A stretch of DNA of 64,000 nucleotides from Polytrichum commune (lineage: Eukaryota; Streptophyta; Polytrichopsida; Polytrichales; Polytrichaceae). The stretch's first letter is position 1. Every line of letters begins with the position of its first letter. Where the stretch lies: the NCBI GenBank assembly GCA_950295325.1, contig OX485804.1, positions 60,356,533 to 60,420,532 of the forward strand, read 5' to 3'. The notes under the pieces were generated by a model. That model was not told the DNA's origin, made no database searches, and saw nothing but the letters and a program-made list of their open reading frames with translations. This document shows, in pieces, positions 1 through 11,400 of this stretch. The translations under genes were made by a program, and so were the position numbers.

Positions 1-1360
1 GCCAATAGATTACATGGACATCAAAACATATTACGAGCAGAAATGATTGCCATACACGAAGCACTAAGCATTATCAACACACAGTTTCCCAACGAACCCG
101 CATTCATATTCACAGATAGTCTAAATATATTATACCTACTTAACACCCAAATTAAACACCCCACACTTCATAATAGTCACCCAGACCAAACCACACTAGC
201 CTCCATGGTAAAAATTCTTCAAAAAAGGACACAACCAATTACACTATACAAAGTTAGAGCACACGTCAACATAGACGGCAATGAAAAAGCAGACAAACTA
301 GCAAAAAAAGGATTAGAATTAGAGCACAGAACTGCCGCCCACCCATACGAACATGCCCACGTCACCCCTTACTACTACCAAAAAGACGTATGGGCCTCGA
401 TGGAAGACGTTCCGGACAAAGGCCCAGTTAGATTTCTAGAAAAACAAATTAAAACATATGATAGGGAAACGAACCTAGCAATCATGGCTACACAAACCCC
501 CAACACCCGTAAATGGACAGAAAACATAGATATAGACAACGAGCTGTCGAACGAATTCTGGACAAATCCCGCTATCACCGACAAACAAAAATCATGCCTC
601 ATCAAATTCCGCACAGGAACCTACATGGGTAATGCGAGAAAACAAATGTTCTTTGGCCACCAAAGATTTCCCACTATCACGTGCCCCATATGCAACTCAA
701 ATGAACCAGATACATGGATACATGTATTACTTACATGTAAACACCAACATATACACTCACTTAGAGTTAAAAGACATAACAAAGCAGTCGGAGAAATTAG
801 GAAGCTCCTAATCTCATCAGAAAAATCCCGATGCTTTACTCTCATGAATGTTGGCACCTTCAATAACAATCCCCAAGAAAACACAGTCCCCAATTGGCTA
901 CTCCCCTGCACATGTAGTACACAAAGATGTCACTGCAACGCAAGATTTAGACCTGATATCCTATGTGTTAAAGGACTACCATATCAAAATGCCCCCCCCC
1001 CCCAACGATGTTGACCCTAACCTTACCATACAATTCATTGAATTCACATATTGCAATGACAGATTCTCCCCAGAAGCAATTGAAGCAAAAAATAACAAAT
1101 ACAGCCCACTAATTGCCAGCATTGCTTCCAAAGGATGGAAAATCGAACCACTTATTGTCATCACTGCTGGTGCCAGAGCGACTGCCCACACCCCATCTAT
1201 GAAAGCACTAGAGACCAACTTCAAAATACCTATGGCCACCATCAAAAATACCTTCAAAAACATTAACACCATTGCAATACAATATGCTATGTCTATTCTC
1301 CTCCATAAAAGGAGAATTGAAAACCACCAACCACTCCCCCAAAATCCAGACCCCCCATAA
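1..1360 (+). pseudogene. 3' part of RLE-type non-LTR retrotransposon ORF (RNase H, CCHC, endonuclease)
   Basis: The frame is open from base 1, so the 5' part (reverse transcriptase expected) lies outside the window. An RNase H domain comes first: RAEM near base 36, FTDS near 111 and NEKADKLAKKG near 281 supply three of the usual acidic residues. A zinc knuckle follows near base 684 (CPICNSN, then HVLLTC), trailed by an R..RH stretch as in R2-type elements. The C-terminus has the restriction-like endonuclease signature: RPDIL near base 950, IQFIEFTY near 1033, then KNNKYSPL near 1090. A run of 12 C at 992-1003 shifts the frame by one, splitting zinc knuckle plus RPD from the EFT/KxxKY half, so this copy is inactive unless the run is a sequencing error. 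The stop is at 1358-1360. Domain assignment is by motif; the clade (R2, NeSL, Utopia or Dualen-like) is unresolved. Confidence 0.8.
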
Positions 1361-1575
1361 TTCAGAACTTAAAAGTTAGGGTAAGGGGCAAGGGGTATTA
1401 TATTATGCGTAGTTACATTACTGGTTTCTTGTGTCTAAAGTGTCTACTCCCGAAAGGGGGGAATAGATCTTCTCCTTCATACCTCTGTCTTGTGGGCTTG
1501 GGATTGAAGGTAGATCGAACAGACACTTAATTCACGTCGGTCTCCTTCGGAGACCGAAGTTGTTATTATTATTTC
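1361..1575 (+). mobile_element. 3' UTR of the RLE-type LINE, with terminal hairpin
   Basis: This non-coding tail follows the stop of the retrotransposon ORF and ends in a short TTATTATTATTT tail instead of poly(A). A perfect 8-bp stem with a TTC loop lies at 1538-1556, about 5 nt before the tail. A truncated copy of the last 60 or so bases recurs at 31249-31321 on the other strand with the hairpin kept, which fixes where the element ends. A terminal RNA hairpin is a plausible recognition site for the element's reverse transcriptase; that role is inference. Confidence 0.7.
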
Positions 1576-3005
1576 TTGGGCCCACATGAATGAACCCACT
1601 AAGCTTAATAATGTTATGTACATTGATTGGAACATCTTTTTTTCATTTTCAAAGGAATTTGAATTTGAATTTATTTATTAATAATAATTAAAAAACCATA
1701 ACAATGAAAAACCCTCATATCTATCTTAGCAATGCTCATAAGGGAGTCAAATAGAGGAAGGGAGATGAAAAGGATTCATGAGGAGACCAATGGACCATCA
1801 CCCTAGGTCCACCTGGAGACCTAGTTGGAATTTAGGTTACACCTAAGGTAGTTGAGGCTAATGTGGACACCTTCAACTTTGTGGAAACATCTAGCCAATG
1901 GATTTCATCATTAGAAGCTTCAACATGTCAGCAATTGCGAATCAAGACCAATTTTTTTGAAATTGTTGACATTGGAGTTGAAAAAAGTGTTGATCTAGGC
2001 TTCAGAATCAAAGATTGCATGCTTCCCAATATAGGGTGGGGGGGGATTCTTTTAAGTTGAATGCCAACATTGGATGTGTCATGTCTCTAGAGTGGTCACA
2101 AGTAATGCAAAATGTTGCCGGATTGGCTTTTCATTATAGAATACAATACAATACAAGTTGGTCGGCACCTCACATCCACATGCCGCCTCCTCATTTGCCC
2201 AAGTTGCCACCTCCTAATTTGCCCACCTTGACTATAAAATTCAAGCATGTATAGCTCGGTGTGTAGCACTCCTTATTATGGGGGATTGTAGGCGTAGTTT
2301 GACTTTTGCGAAGGTGACTAACCCAAATATTATCAAGGGGGGGGGGGGGGACAGCTAAATCACCATGTATTGCTCACCCATCGAATTAGAGCCAAAAATA
2401 GGTGTCCAATTAAGAAGCTAACCGAATTAGCCTCATCTACCTTACCTTTGAAGGTGTGTTGTAAGGTTCTCATATGTTGAATTATGTATGGCATCAATCT
2501 TTGTAGTTGTAGGACCTATGTAGTTAGTTAAGGAAACAATAAACATGCACTTCTAACCATGACTAGATCAGGGAAAGTCAAATTTTCAATATGGTTTTGT
2601 TGATGGTTCTTTATAGATTTGCTAATGCAACTTAAATTAAAGGACAAAAATTTGATCAATCGAAGATGGAGAACAAACAAAACGAGCCAAATACTATTGA
2701 CATACCTTAGTGCTAGTGCCTTGCTCTTAGAGGTGTAATCAAAACTTATGTAAGCTACATTGATATGCGTAATTAGGTTACCTTCGCAAACATGTTGCCT
2801 CTTTCCCCATGCAAATTAGGATCAAAATGACATCACAAGAACTTACATATTTGTTTATCAATTTGCATGCCAACCACTATAAAATACTATTTCATGCATT
2901 TTGTTCCTATGGTAACAAAAACTTAAACTAGTGTGGAATGTCAATAAACAAGCATGGGCGAGCCTAATTGCACATATCAATATAGCTCTTACAACATCCC
3001 ACTAG
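1576..3005. other. No recognisable gene
   Basis: AT-rich sequence with a 14-G run at 2337-2350. The open frames at 1863-2060 and 2015-2254 match nothing I recognise. A short motif next to the LINE tail (GGGCCCACATGAA ... AATAATGTTATGTA, 1579-1620) recurs at 5397-5428, and inverted at 5296-5337, so some unidentified repeat is present. Confidence 0.5.
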
Positions 3006-3010
3006 CATGG

Positions 3011-4278
3011 TGTGAGTCCAAAATTGATGCCCACATTGGTTGTTAACACTTGTAAAACATTACAAGTGGTGTTTTGGTGATTTATGATTATTCACAAAAA
3101 TATAAAAAGAGTGAAGCTTGAAGAAAGCTTAGTTTGAATCATTAGGCTTTTGTGGAGTGGATTTAAGTAGGAGAAGGACAAACCTTGGTAAAGTGTGGTA
3201 GGTAGAAAACCAAGGTTAGTTAAATGTTTGAATTAGGATCCTTGTTGATCATTTGAGGGAGGAAGGCTTAGGAGATAGGATAAAAGCCTACAAAGTAGGA
3301 GGAAATCTCGAGGGCTTATCGTGAGCCTTGAGGGTGCTCACCCCCTCAAACTCACTATATAATCCCTCATTCTTCCCTCACTCATCATCTCTTTCCTTCG
3401 TGCTCCTTGGCACTCCACGTGTTATAAGTGTGGGAGCGTGGGAAGCAAGATAGGAGCATGTGTGTGTGCATGGATGTAAGGTTAGGAGCCAAGGCTAGTT
3501 GGCCTTGAAGAGGGTTTGACCTCTTGTTAGTAATAGTTGGGCGTGAATGATTTAAAGTTCAATTTATGGCTTTGTTTGAATACTTGGATTTACATTTATT
3601 AGCCTTATACTTATGCGGATGTGCAAAGTCTCTTATTGGAGCATTTAGTTTTGTTGGACTTCATATGAATTTTTGAGAGCCAAAAAACCGAGACTATGTC
3701 CAAACTTCCAAAAACTAGTGAAAAAATGTAGATTCAAAGGGAACAGCGTAGAATTGCGACCATATACTTTGTGGCAGTAGAAATATTATTGCATATTCAT
3801 GTAGAGGACTTCATTACCTATCCATGGATACCAAGAACTCATTTTTTGGACTTCATATGAATTTTTGAGAGCCAAAAAACCGAGACTATGTCCAAACTTC
3901 CAAAAACTAGTGAAAAAATGTAGGTTCAAAGGGAACAACGTAGAATTGCGACCATATACTTTGTGGCAGTAGAAATATTATTGCATATTCATGTAGAGGA
4001 CTTCATTACCTATCCATGGATACTAAGAACTCATTTTTTGGACTTCATATGAATTTTTGAGAGCCAAAAAACCGAGACTATGTCCAAACTTCCAAACTTC
4101 CAAACTTCGAGATTAAGGAGTGTAAGAAGACATAGTATAGACTTGGCTAAGTTGCGTATATTCCAACGATAGATTGGAATCATACATTGTGTTACAAAGA
4201 GAGAAATCTCTACATGTCATTATAAACTTCTCCATTCGGGCTAGGACGAAATTGAAGGGTGGAGGCTTTTTGGTGACA
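3011..4278 (+). mobile_element. Solo LTR, copy A
   Basis: It begins TGTGAG and ends GTGACA, flanked by a perfect 5-bp duplication CATGG (3006-3010 and 4279-4283). The start (GAGTCCAAAATTGATGCCCACA), the stretch near 3080-3115 (ATTATTCACAAAAATATAAA) and the end near 4238 (GGGCTAGGACG...GAAGGGTGG) are shared with the LTRs at 9598-10697 and 58325-60187. A TATA-like stretch (CTATATAATCC, about 3355-3365) could be its promoter. No primer-binding site, gag or pol is adjacent, so it is a solo LTR left by recombination. Its 3' half carries a private 192-bp tandem repeat. Confidence 0.85.
3655..4100 (+). repeat. 192-bp tandem repeat inside solo LTR A
   Basis: The block starting TTGGACTTCATATGAATTTT occurs at about 3655, 3847 and 4039, giving a period of 192 bp and about 2.3 nearly identical copies. 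The last is cut short by small CTTCCAAA duplications near 4090. Near identity points to recent amplification. The other two LTRs lack it. Confidence 0.85.
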
Positions 4279-5829
4279 CATGGGTACCACCAAAGTGTTC
4301 CCACCCCTCTTGGCGTCCCCATCTGAGGTGATCTCGGCAGTCCAGAAGAAGGTCCCCTAGTCCTAGCACAAGGATTGCCAGAGCCCCCTTGGACCCGGTT
4401 TGGAGGCCCACTAGGTACCAACTAACCGTACATTGGTTCCTTGGAGGCAAGGGGTTAGGCATCCAACAAGAAACGAGTGTATGGGTTGGTTCACCCAAGT
4501 CCCAAGTACCCAACTTGGTGGAGACACTCTTAGTTCATGCTCCAGCTACACTTAATTGACTTAATGGTGTGGGGCACCATTTTGAGTTACTTGTTGCTAT
4601 ATTTTTTTGATGCTATTATCATTTTTATCAAGTAAGTAATATCGTGTTCTTAGATGCACATACTAACTATTTACGTAGTTTGAGTAAAAAAAACATAAGC
4701 TAAGCAAAATGTTATAGCAATGTGGAACTCCAAATAGTCACCCACACTAACATGACAATTTAGTGTATTGTTTGGTGATTTAACGTGTGGTGATGTCCTA
4801 GAATAAGTTAAGGAACTGAGGCCTTACAGTATCACCTTCCTTTTGGTGACGCTTATTTTTCATCTTGAAGCCATCAACAAGTGAGTGACATGATGCCATC
4901 AAATGAGTCATTAATTGTTAAAAGTAATTAATCATATGCGGCAACAAGTTCAAAATAGCAAAGCTTTGGCCATTCATAGTAGTTGTGTAAGAAGGATGCA
5001 AAAACACTTGTAGAAGAGCACCAACTTTGGCCAATCACACCAGCTAATTGGGGATTTATCCACTCAACGAGGCAGTCTAAGAAGTGGTCCACAAAAGGGG
5101 GACAACACCTTCATTTAATAGAGGACCCTCACCTGCAATAAGGTTGATTTTGTGGTGATTCTCACCTAGCAATCCAACATTAATACCCCCCCCACCCCCC
5201 AAGTGAAGAGGAAAATACTCTTTCCTTAAGACAACTTTGTGGAATTTATGTAGGTGGCATATGAATTTATTACTTTTTGAATTTTTTCGTAGACTTCGTA
5301 ACATTATCATCCCATTGCGTTCGTTCATGTGGGTCCAAGAATACAACCATGAGAATGTGCACTAGCTATAGCATCCCATGATCATATTCTCAGGGCCCAC
5401 ATGAACGAGATAATAATGTTATGTAGAATTGCTAATTGTTAATAGAAACTTTTTCTATTGCTAGAATTGCTAATTAACCTGCTAGAAATAGAAAAACGTT
5501 TCTTAATGTGTTGCTTTAAGGCCTCAGTAGCTTAGTGAGTGCAGTGAAGTGCAGTGAGGCTAAGAAAAAGAGTAACTTAGTTGGAATTTGCCACTTTCGA
5601 GGTCCTCCGGTTTGGAGTTCAGACAGAGTGAGTCCTGTTCCTCAATAATATATATCACTAAGCTCTTACTTTCAATCAGGAGACTGGGAGTAGGCTAGGC
5701 TAGGCTAGGGTTGGAAGCAAAGCAGTAAAGTAGTGCCCACGCGGCATTGAAGCTGTGTTGAATCGAACGCCGATCTCATCCTTTGGGTCACACCCGTTCA
5801 AAAACGCTGCTTCCGAAACCGAGTATGTA
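4279..5829. other. No recognisable gene; possible short SINE-like stretch
   Basis: 4279-4530 is more GC-rich than its surroundings; its antisense open frames look like composition artefacts. 5296-5430 holds an inverted pair of a motif ending AATAATGTTATGTA. Near 5520-5640, CAGTAGCTTAGTGAGTGCAG followed by GGTTTGGAGTTC loosely resembles the A and B boxes of a tRNA-derived SINE, but no tail or duplication is clear. 5694-5710 is a short TAGGC-type repeat. Confidence 0.35.
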
Positions 5830-6720
5830 TGGGAAGCCAAGATAAGAAGAATTCTTGGCTTCACATGTGCCTAGCTTTGAGGAGTTTGATTTCAAGGTGG
5901 CTGCCTCTTTTATTGAGTATAAATGTGTGTTTTCAACTCCAATCTAAGACAACGGGTTTGCAAGGTTTGAAAATCTTTGTTTTCCAATTAGAGTCACAAA
6001 TTTATTACATTTTAAACCAACCTTGAAACTAAGCTCCTCCAAGCTAGGCACATGTCAAGGTCAAATCTCTTTTACCTTGGTTCACTAGTTTCCATTTCGA
6101 AAACACTAGCTTTGAAACAAAGTTTGATAAGTTTGACAAGGTAGGAGAATTTTGAGCTTCGCATGTGCCTAGCTTTGAGGAGTTTAATTTCAAGGTTGGT
6201 GCCTCTTTCATTGAGTATAAATGTGCGTTTTCAACTCCAATCTAAGACGGCGGTTTTGCAAGGCTTAAGATCTTCGTTTTCCAATTAGAATCACAAAATC
6301 ACATTGTAGACCAACCTTGAAACTAAGCTCCTCCGAGCTAGGCATATGTCAAGGCCAAACTTCTTTTACCTTGGTCCATTGGTCTCCATTTCAAAAACAC
6401 GAGTTTTGAAAGAAAGTTTGATGAGCCAAGGTAGAAGAATTTTGACCTTGACATGTGCCTAGACTTGAGGAGCTTGGTTTCCATGTTGGCCCCATTTTTT
6501 TTATTGGGCATTGATGATTGTTTTTAATTCCGATCCAAGATGGCATTTTGTAAGGCTTTAAACCTCTGTGTTTTTTTTTTAAAAATAAAATAAATCAATC
6601 TCATTTAAAAACATAGAGTTTTATCTACAAAGAGAGTAACCAACATGGAAACCAAGCTCCGCAAGGTTAGGCACATGTCAAGACCAAAATTGTTTTACCT
6701 TTGCCCACCAAACTCCATTT
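5830..6720. repeat. About 295-bp tandem repeat, three units, each with inverted arms
   Basis: The motif CATGTGCCTAG occurs at about 5864, 6162 and 6452, giving unit lengths near 298 and 290 bp. Each unit opens with an arm reading (ACATGTGCCTAGCTTTGAGG, then AGTTTGATTTCAAGGTTGG) and closes with its reverse complement (CCAACCTTGAAACTAAGCTC, then CTCCAAGCTAGGCACATGT) about 150 bp later. Each unit could therefore fold into a long-stem hairpin. Units diverge progressively from first to third, and the third carries a T-run. There is no coding signal. It could be tandemly amplified copies of a foldback element. Confidence 0.75.
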
Positions 6721-9597
6721 CAAATGTGTGTGGACTCCCCTTCAAGCGTATGGTTATACTTACCAAAGGCAGCATGCCAAGATCACCTCTATCAAATCAT
6801 GTGGATGATGACTTCTTCTTCTTCTTCGTCTTCAATTCGTCAATTTGGGTCGCTCCAAGCACTCGGGGTTGTTGGTTATAACATTTGACATAACTAATAG
6901 CGTCTAAGGAGAGGGTGCAACACCATCACTGAGTTAATAGTTCAATATTATGAATAGGGTGCATGTGTAGGTGCCAGGCCCACCACGCTAAAGCCTAGCC
7001 TAGGAGACATGTCAAATTTCAATCAAGCTAACGCAATTTTGGTAGCTTGGCCAAGTTTTGGCATAAGGAATCGACTCACTATTTAAGAATTCAAGGGCTA
7101 CTCAAGGTCCCGCTCAACACAATATGATGTCACTCAAATGTCAACTTGAATTTGTCTCCCCCCCCCCATATACTTTCTAATATGCTTGATTTGATTTAGC
7201 CTTTGTGTTTCGGGTGCGTATTCTATACTATTACATAAACAATAATAACATTCATGGGTGGTAAATATTTTTTTTACATAACTATTGGCCTTATTCCAAC
7301 ATGTAAAATGACATATGCCAAGGATCAAACATCACGGTTCACAATAAATTTTTTCTATACTTTCATCTAAACTTACCTAACTTTCATTAATGAAACACAC
7401 TATGATATGTGCAAAGTCTTCATTTGAATCATTCTTTCGTTTGATTCATTTTGGGCTTGGCAATAAGTGATACCAATTGAACTCTTCCTTACCACATGTT
7501 TAGGCCATTTTTGTTTCCAACAACAATCTTGGAAATTGAAATGGAAATTTAATACATCTACTAGCCTCGTTATTTGTAGTTAGTTTGTTGCTATGACTGA
7601 AATAAACAAAACCCAGGGTATAAATTCTCAAGGAAGGTTTTACTAGTGTCTATTACAGGCATTTGTCACATTATAATTCATTAATCAGACAATAGGGTTG
7701 CTATCTTCACTCTAAAACATCTCTTATCCATCTTTTATTCTCCCCTCCCTCAAGGTTTCCTCTCACTATTTCCTATTCAGTGGGGTATGTGTGTCAGTCT
7801 CACTAAGTAATCATTTCGTCATGAGATTGTATAACAATAGTCTTTCAAGAACAATAGTCTTTGAGAAGCACAATTGTCCTTTGTAACCATTGGCCAATGC
7901 ATCTTCAAATCACAACAACTCCTTCATTAATTGGTAATGTTAATTTCAATACATGACAAATTGTGTATTTCTTAATTCTAAAATTTAATCATTACTCACA
8001 ACTTATGCAACTAACAACAATCGTCAAAGTCAAGCTATAGTCTTGATTGCCCTGCACAACGTGCAACAACAACAACTAAGGTAACACACAAGACAATTGT
8101 TGATCTAGTTAACTTGCACTTCATACTCAAAGATCTCGTCTCTAGACTATGTAATCATATAAAACTCCAATGGAATCTAGGACAACTTATGCCTTGATCG
8201 CCTTTATAATCCAAAGCTTATCCTAATTCAAAAACACTTAATCAACTTAATCTCTCATTTCCACCATTAATCAACTGATCAGAATTGATTTCTCATCACT
8301 TCAACTAATTGGGGATTCTCTCATTACATTGACTTGACTAATTTCACTTTTACCAGCCTATAGTGTTTGCTTCAACTATAGTCACACTCGGCTGAACAAT
8401 ATTCTCTTTATTCTTCCTCACTACCTCTCACAGGCTCAACAATAGTCAATCGCTTCACTTCACGGACTGACACTTGGTCGTTTGTCTTCCCTACATTACC
8501 TATTGCAGGCTAACAATAGTCCATAGTTTGACTCTTGGCTTACCACCCGGCCTTCTGACTCCCTCTCTCAGGGTTTGCCTCTCACAGGACTTATCCTCTC
8601 TCTCAACTCCCTTGGTCTCTCTGTGCCTCTCTCTCAGGGCTACTTAGACTATCATTCAACCATGCCCTTTGTTTAACAATTACCTCACTCGATGATAATT
8701 CTACTTCTTCACCCTTTGCTTTAGGTTAACACCCTATGCTCATAGTTTGACTAAATTCCTCATTCTTCACATTCAAATCACTCGGTTTCTTTCAAACAGA
8801 AGGTAATTCCGCGCTTGGATCATAGTTCGCTCACATAACAATCTTCTCGTTCCTAGTTTACCGTTCCAGTAGGCTCAACTGTGTTCGAGAACTCTCGCTT
8901 CGACAATGGTACACAATATTCACTCTCATCTGCCAATAGTTTTCACTCTGAATCTCCCTCTCTACTTCCTCATTCCTCTCAGATTTCTCCATTATCACTC
9001 ACTTTCTCATTGCTTATTCCTCTTTCTCATTCGCAACCTCTTTCACTCAAAGGTTGATTAATTCTCTCTTAATTTCTCGCATTGCTCTCCGCAATTTATG
9101 CACACTTAATTTCACTCGCAATGTCAGATTTAGTCAACAACAATTTTTACAGCTGACAATCATCTACCACATTACTCTTATCAATTTTGCTTCACACTCT
9201 GACTCGCTCAATTACACTCACAAACTCATGCTCTCACAATTCTGATTCACTCGTTTCCTCTCACGATCTCAAACTTTAATCAATTGCAATTACAACAATA
9301 GGCAATAATTTCCCCTTTCTCATTCACTCAATTGACTCAGATGCACACTCTGACTTGCTTGACTACGCTCGCAAACTCACATAGACAATTGCAACTTCGA
9401 CAATGACCAATATTTTCATGATTCACATTACTCTTTTGAAACAGAAAACAGTTCGACCTACTTTGGCCGTTCAGTATACTCAAAATCCAAAATAAACAAC
9501 GTTCTTCAACAGAAACCAACGTCCCACAATCACTGCAGTGATCACTAAGTTTTACTCAAAAGATAGTTTAACAATGAACCTCGCCCGCTTATGGTGT
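6721..9597. other. No recognisable gene; pyrimidine-rich stretch
   Basis: No open frame has recognisable content. From about 8270 to 9330 the plus strand is rich in C and T, with loosely recurring TCACTC, CTCTCAC and AACAATAGTC words: cryptic simple sequence, not a clean repeat. A C-run lies at 7160-7168. This sequence was the target of solo LTR B. Confidence 0.5.
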
Positions 9598-9896
9598 TGT
9601 GAGGCCAAACCGCCCACCCTTAAGCGTCCTAGTCCGGGTGAGGGAATGGATGTCACATTCGTGTTCGCATAACTCCATCTTACCAAATATGTGAGAATTC
9701 AATACATTTCTCATCGATTCGAGTACACCAATTTATTCCATCATAAGATTACAAGTGTTAAATAAACACTCTTCCCTATACTATTGCCATCTCACCCCCT
9801 TGGACCATTGCTTAAATACCACCCTAGTTTAAGGTATGAAACCCCACTATAAACCCAGCATTTTTCCTAGTTATCCCTAGCCAAGCATCCGCCTCC

Positions 9897-10104
9897 CTTA
9901 GCTGCGGCAGTTCCCAGCTAGTAATCCCAAGCTTCCTCCAACCTTAGCTGCGGCAGTCCAGCTAGTAATCCCAAGCTTCCTCCAACCTTAGCTGCGGCAG
10001 TCCAGCTAGTAATCCCAGGCTTCCTCCAACCTTAGCTGCGGCAGTCCAGCTAGTAATCCTAGGCTTCCTCCAACCTTAGCTGCGGCAATCCAGCTAGTAA
10101 TCCC
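9897..10104. repeat. 44-bp minisatellite in solo LTR B
   Basis: The word GCTGCGGC starts at 9901, 9947, 9991, 10035 and 10079, giving about 4.8 units of 44 bp (the first is 46). On the minus strand the unit includes GGGATTACTAGCTGGACTGC, resembling the GGATTACTGCTG...CCAGCTG words of the 61-bp minisatellite in LTR C. The two arrays may have grown from the same ancestral LTR segment. Confidence 0.9.
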
Positions 10105-10246
10105 TTGTCTACTTAATCTCTAACAACCCCCTAACTAATTAATCTAACCAAACCTCACTAATCCTAATAAATTACTACCTAATTCCCACATTAATCAACT
10201 ATATTTCTAAGTTCCCCCTAATCAACTATATTTTCTACCACACTAC

Positions 10247-10272
10247 AACACACACACACACACCCACACACA

Positions 10273-10350
<78 letters not shown>
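10247..10350. repeat. (CA)n-(GA)n compound microsatellite
   Basis: A CA-rich stretch to about 10276 is followed by an almost uninterrupted GA run to about 10349. It lies inside solo LTR B. Confidence 0.95.
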
Positions 10351-10351
<1 letters not shown>

Positions 10352-11145
10352 GAGGGAGGGCATCCAAACCACAACCTCCTTAGCCTTCTCCTACTTAGTA
10401 GGACCTTATCCTATCCACTAACTCCTATCCCCCTAAACCAACAAGAACATGTTCTAATTCAAACATTTAAACCAAAGGCACTTCCCCTTGCCTCATCAAA
10501 CACTACTCCTCTAATCAAAACACTCCCTAATGTCACTAAGCTTCTAATTAACCACACAAAATGGCTTAAGGCCTAAACATAAATCCACACTAAGCCTCAC
10601 TCTTTTTATACTTTTAATTGTTTCAATAACACTCCAAATACAATTCTAATTAAATTCTAAACATAAAACAAATATGAGCACTCATTTTGGGCTCATAGGT
10701 GTTGAGGGAGACAAGCCTATGGTTTAACTTTTCGCTCAATGAAATCAGAGAATACATGCCTTCCTCCCTCTCGCTAGCCCTCTTAGCTCGGCGGGGAAGA
10801 TGACGATAGTTTCTGTAACCGACTAAGGGTGCTTATGCCCATGCTAATAGTTATAACTACCTTTCTAGCATATAGTTTAATTATTTTCATCCATCTTTCA
10901 CTATCAGCTCATAGTTAAACTATTTGACCAAAAATTCGGCTCACATTATTCAATATGTGTGACCAAAGTAGTGTAATACACCTCAACACAAGCTCATCCG
11001 TATGAATTGAAATTAAGATCATATGTATTCCACTTCAAGCCTTATATAATTATCGTTGTGCTTTAGGGTTTAGCCTTCCACCTTTTCCATTTTAGCTTAA
11101 TACTCACTCTCTCTACATTTCATTTGCAAAGGGTTTGCCAACCCT

Positions 11146-11400
11146 ATGCTCAAAGAATTGCAAGGCATCCACAATGATATCATTGTGCAAACGGCCGTTT
11201 TGAGACTCATGGCATGTTGCTTTGGACCTAATGCAGGCTTGTTACACTACTAGGAAGAGGAGGGGTTATCAATGTGTGGGACGTTGAAAGCTACACTAGA
11301 AAAGAAATTGAAATTGCCTCTTCAAATTAATGCTAAGATGTTGATTAGATTTCCATTGATCTGGATCAACCAAATGGGCGATGATTTAAGGTTTACATAA
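11146..11400 (+). pseudogene. Coding-like fragment, unidentified
   Basis: From ATG at 11146 the frame reads 36 codons (starting MLKELQGIHNDIIV) to a TAG, then continues in the same frame for about 49 more codons (including KLKLPLQINAKMLIRF and WINQMGDDLRFT). Amino-acid composition looks like real protein and one in-frame stop is the only break. I do not recognise the family. It lies 1.8 kb from the decayed Mutator-like coding sequence and may be an exon of a related element. Confidence 0.4.

Larger units (their letters stand above)
9598..10697 (-). mobile_element. Solo LTR, copy B
   Basis: On the minus strand it begins TATGAGCCCAAAATGAG (10697 downward) and ends CGGTTTGGCCTCACA (to 9598). 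A perfect 5-bp duplication GGTGT flanks it (9593-9597 and 10698-10702). The last 40 or so bases (CACCCGGACTAGGACGCTTA, then AGGGTGGG) match copy C closely. The first base pair of the canonical TG has mutated to TA. It contains a 44-bp minisatellite and a CA/GA microsatellite. No internal retroelement region is present. Confidence 0.88.

Noticed and set aside
4113-4513. Two Pro/Gly-rich antisense frames
   Set aside because: They cross the end of solo LTR A into GC-richer flank; no shared domain or splice context.
5520-5640. tRNA gene or tRNA-derived SINE
   Set aside because: The A- and B-box resemblances are weak, no cloverleaf folds by eye, and no tail or duplication is seen; kept only as a remark.
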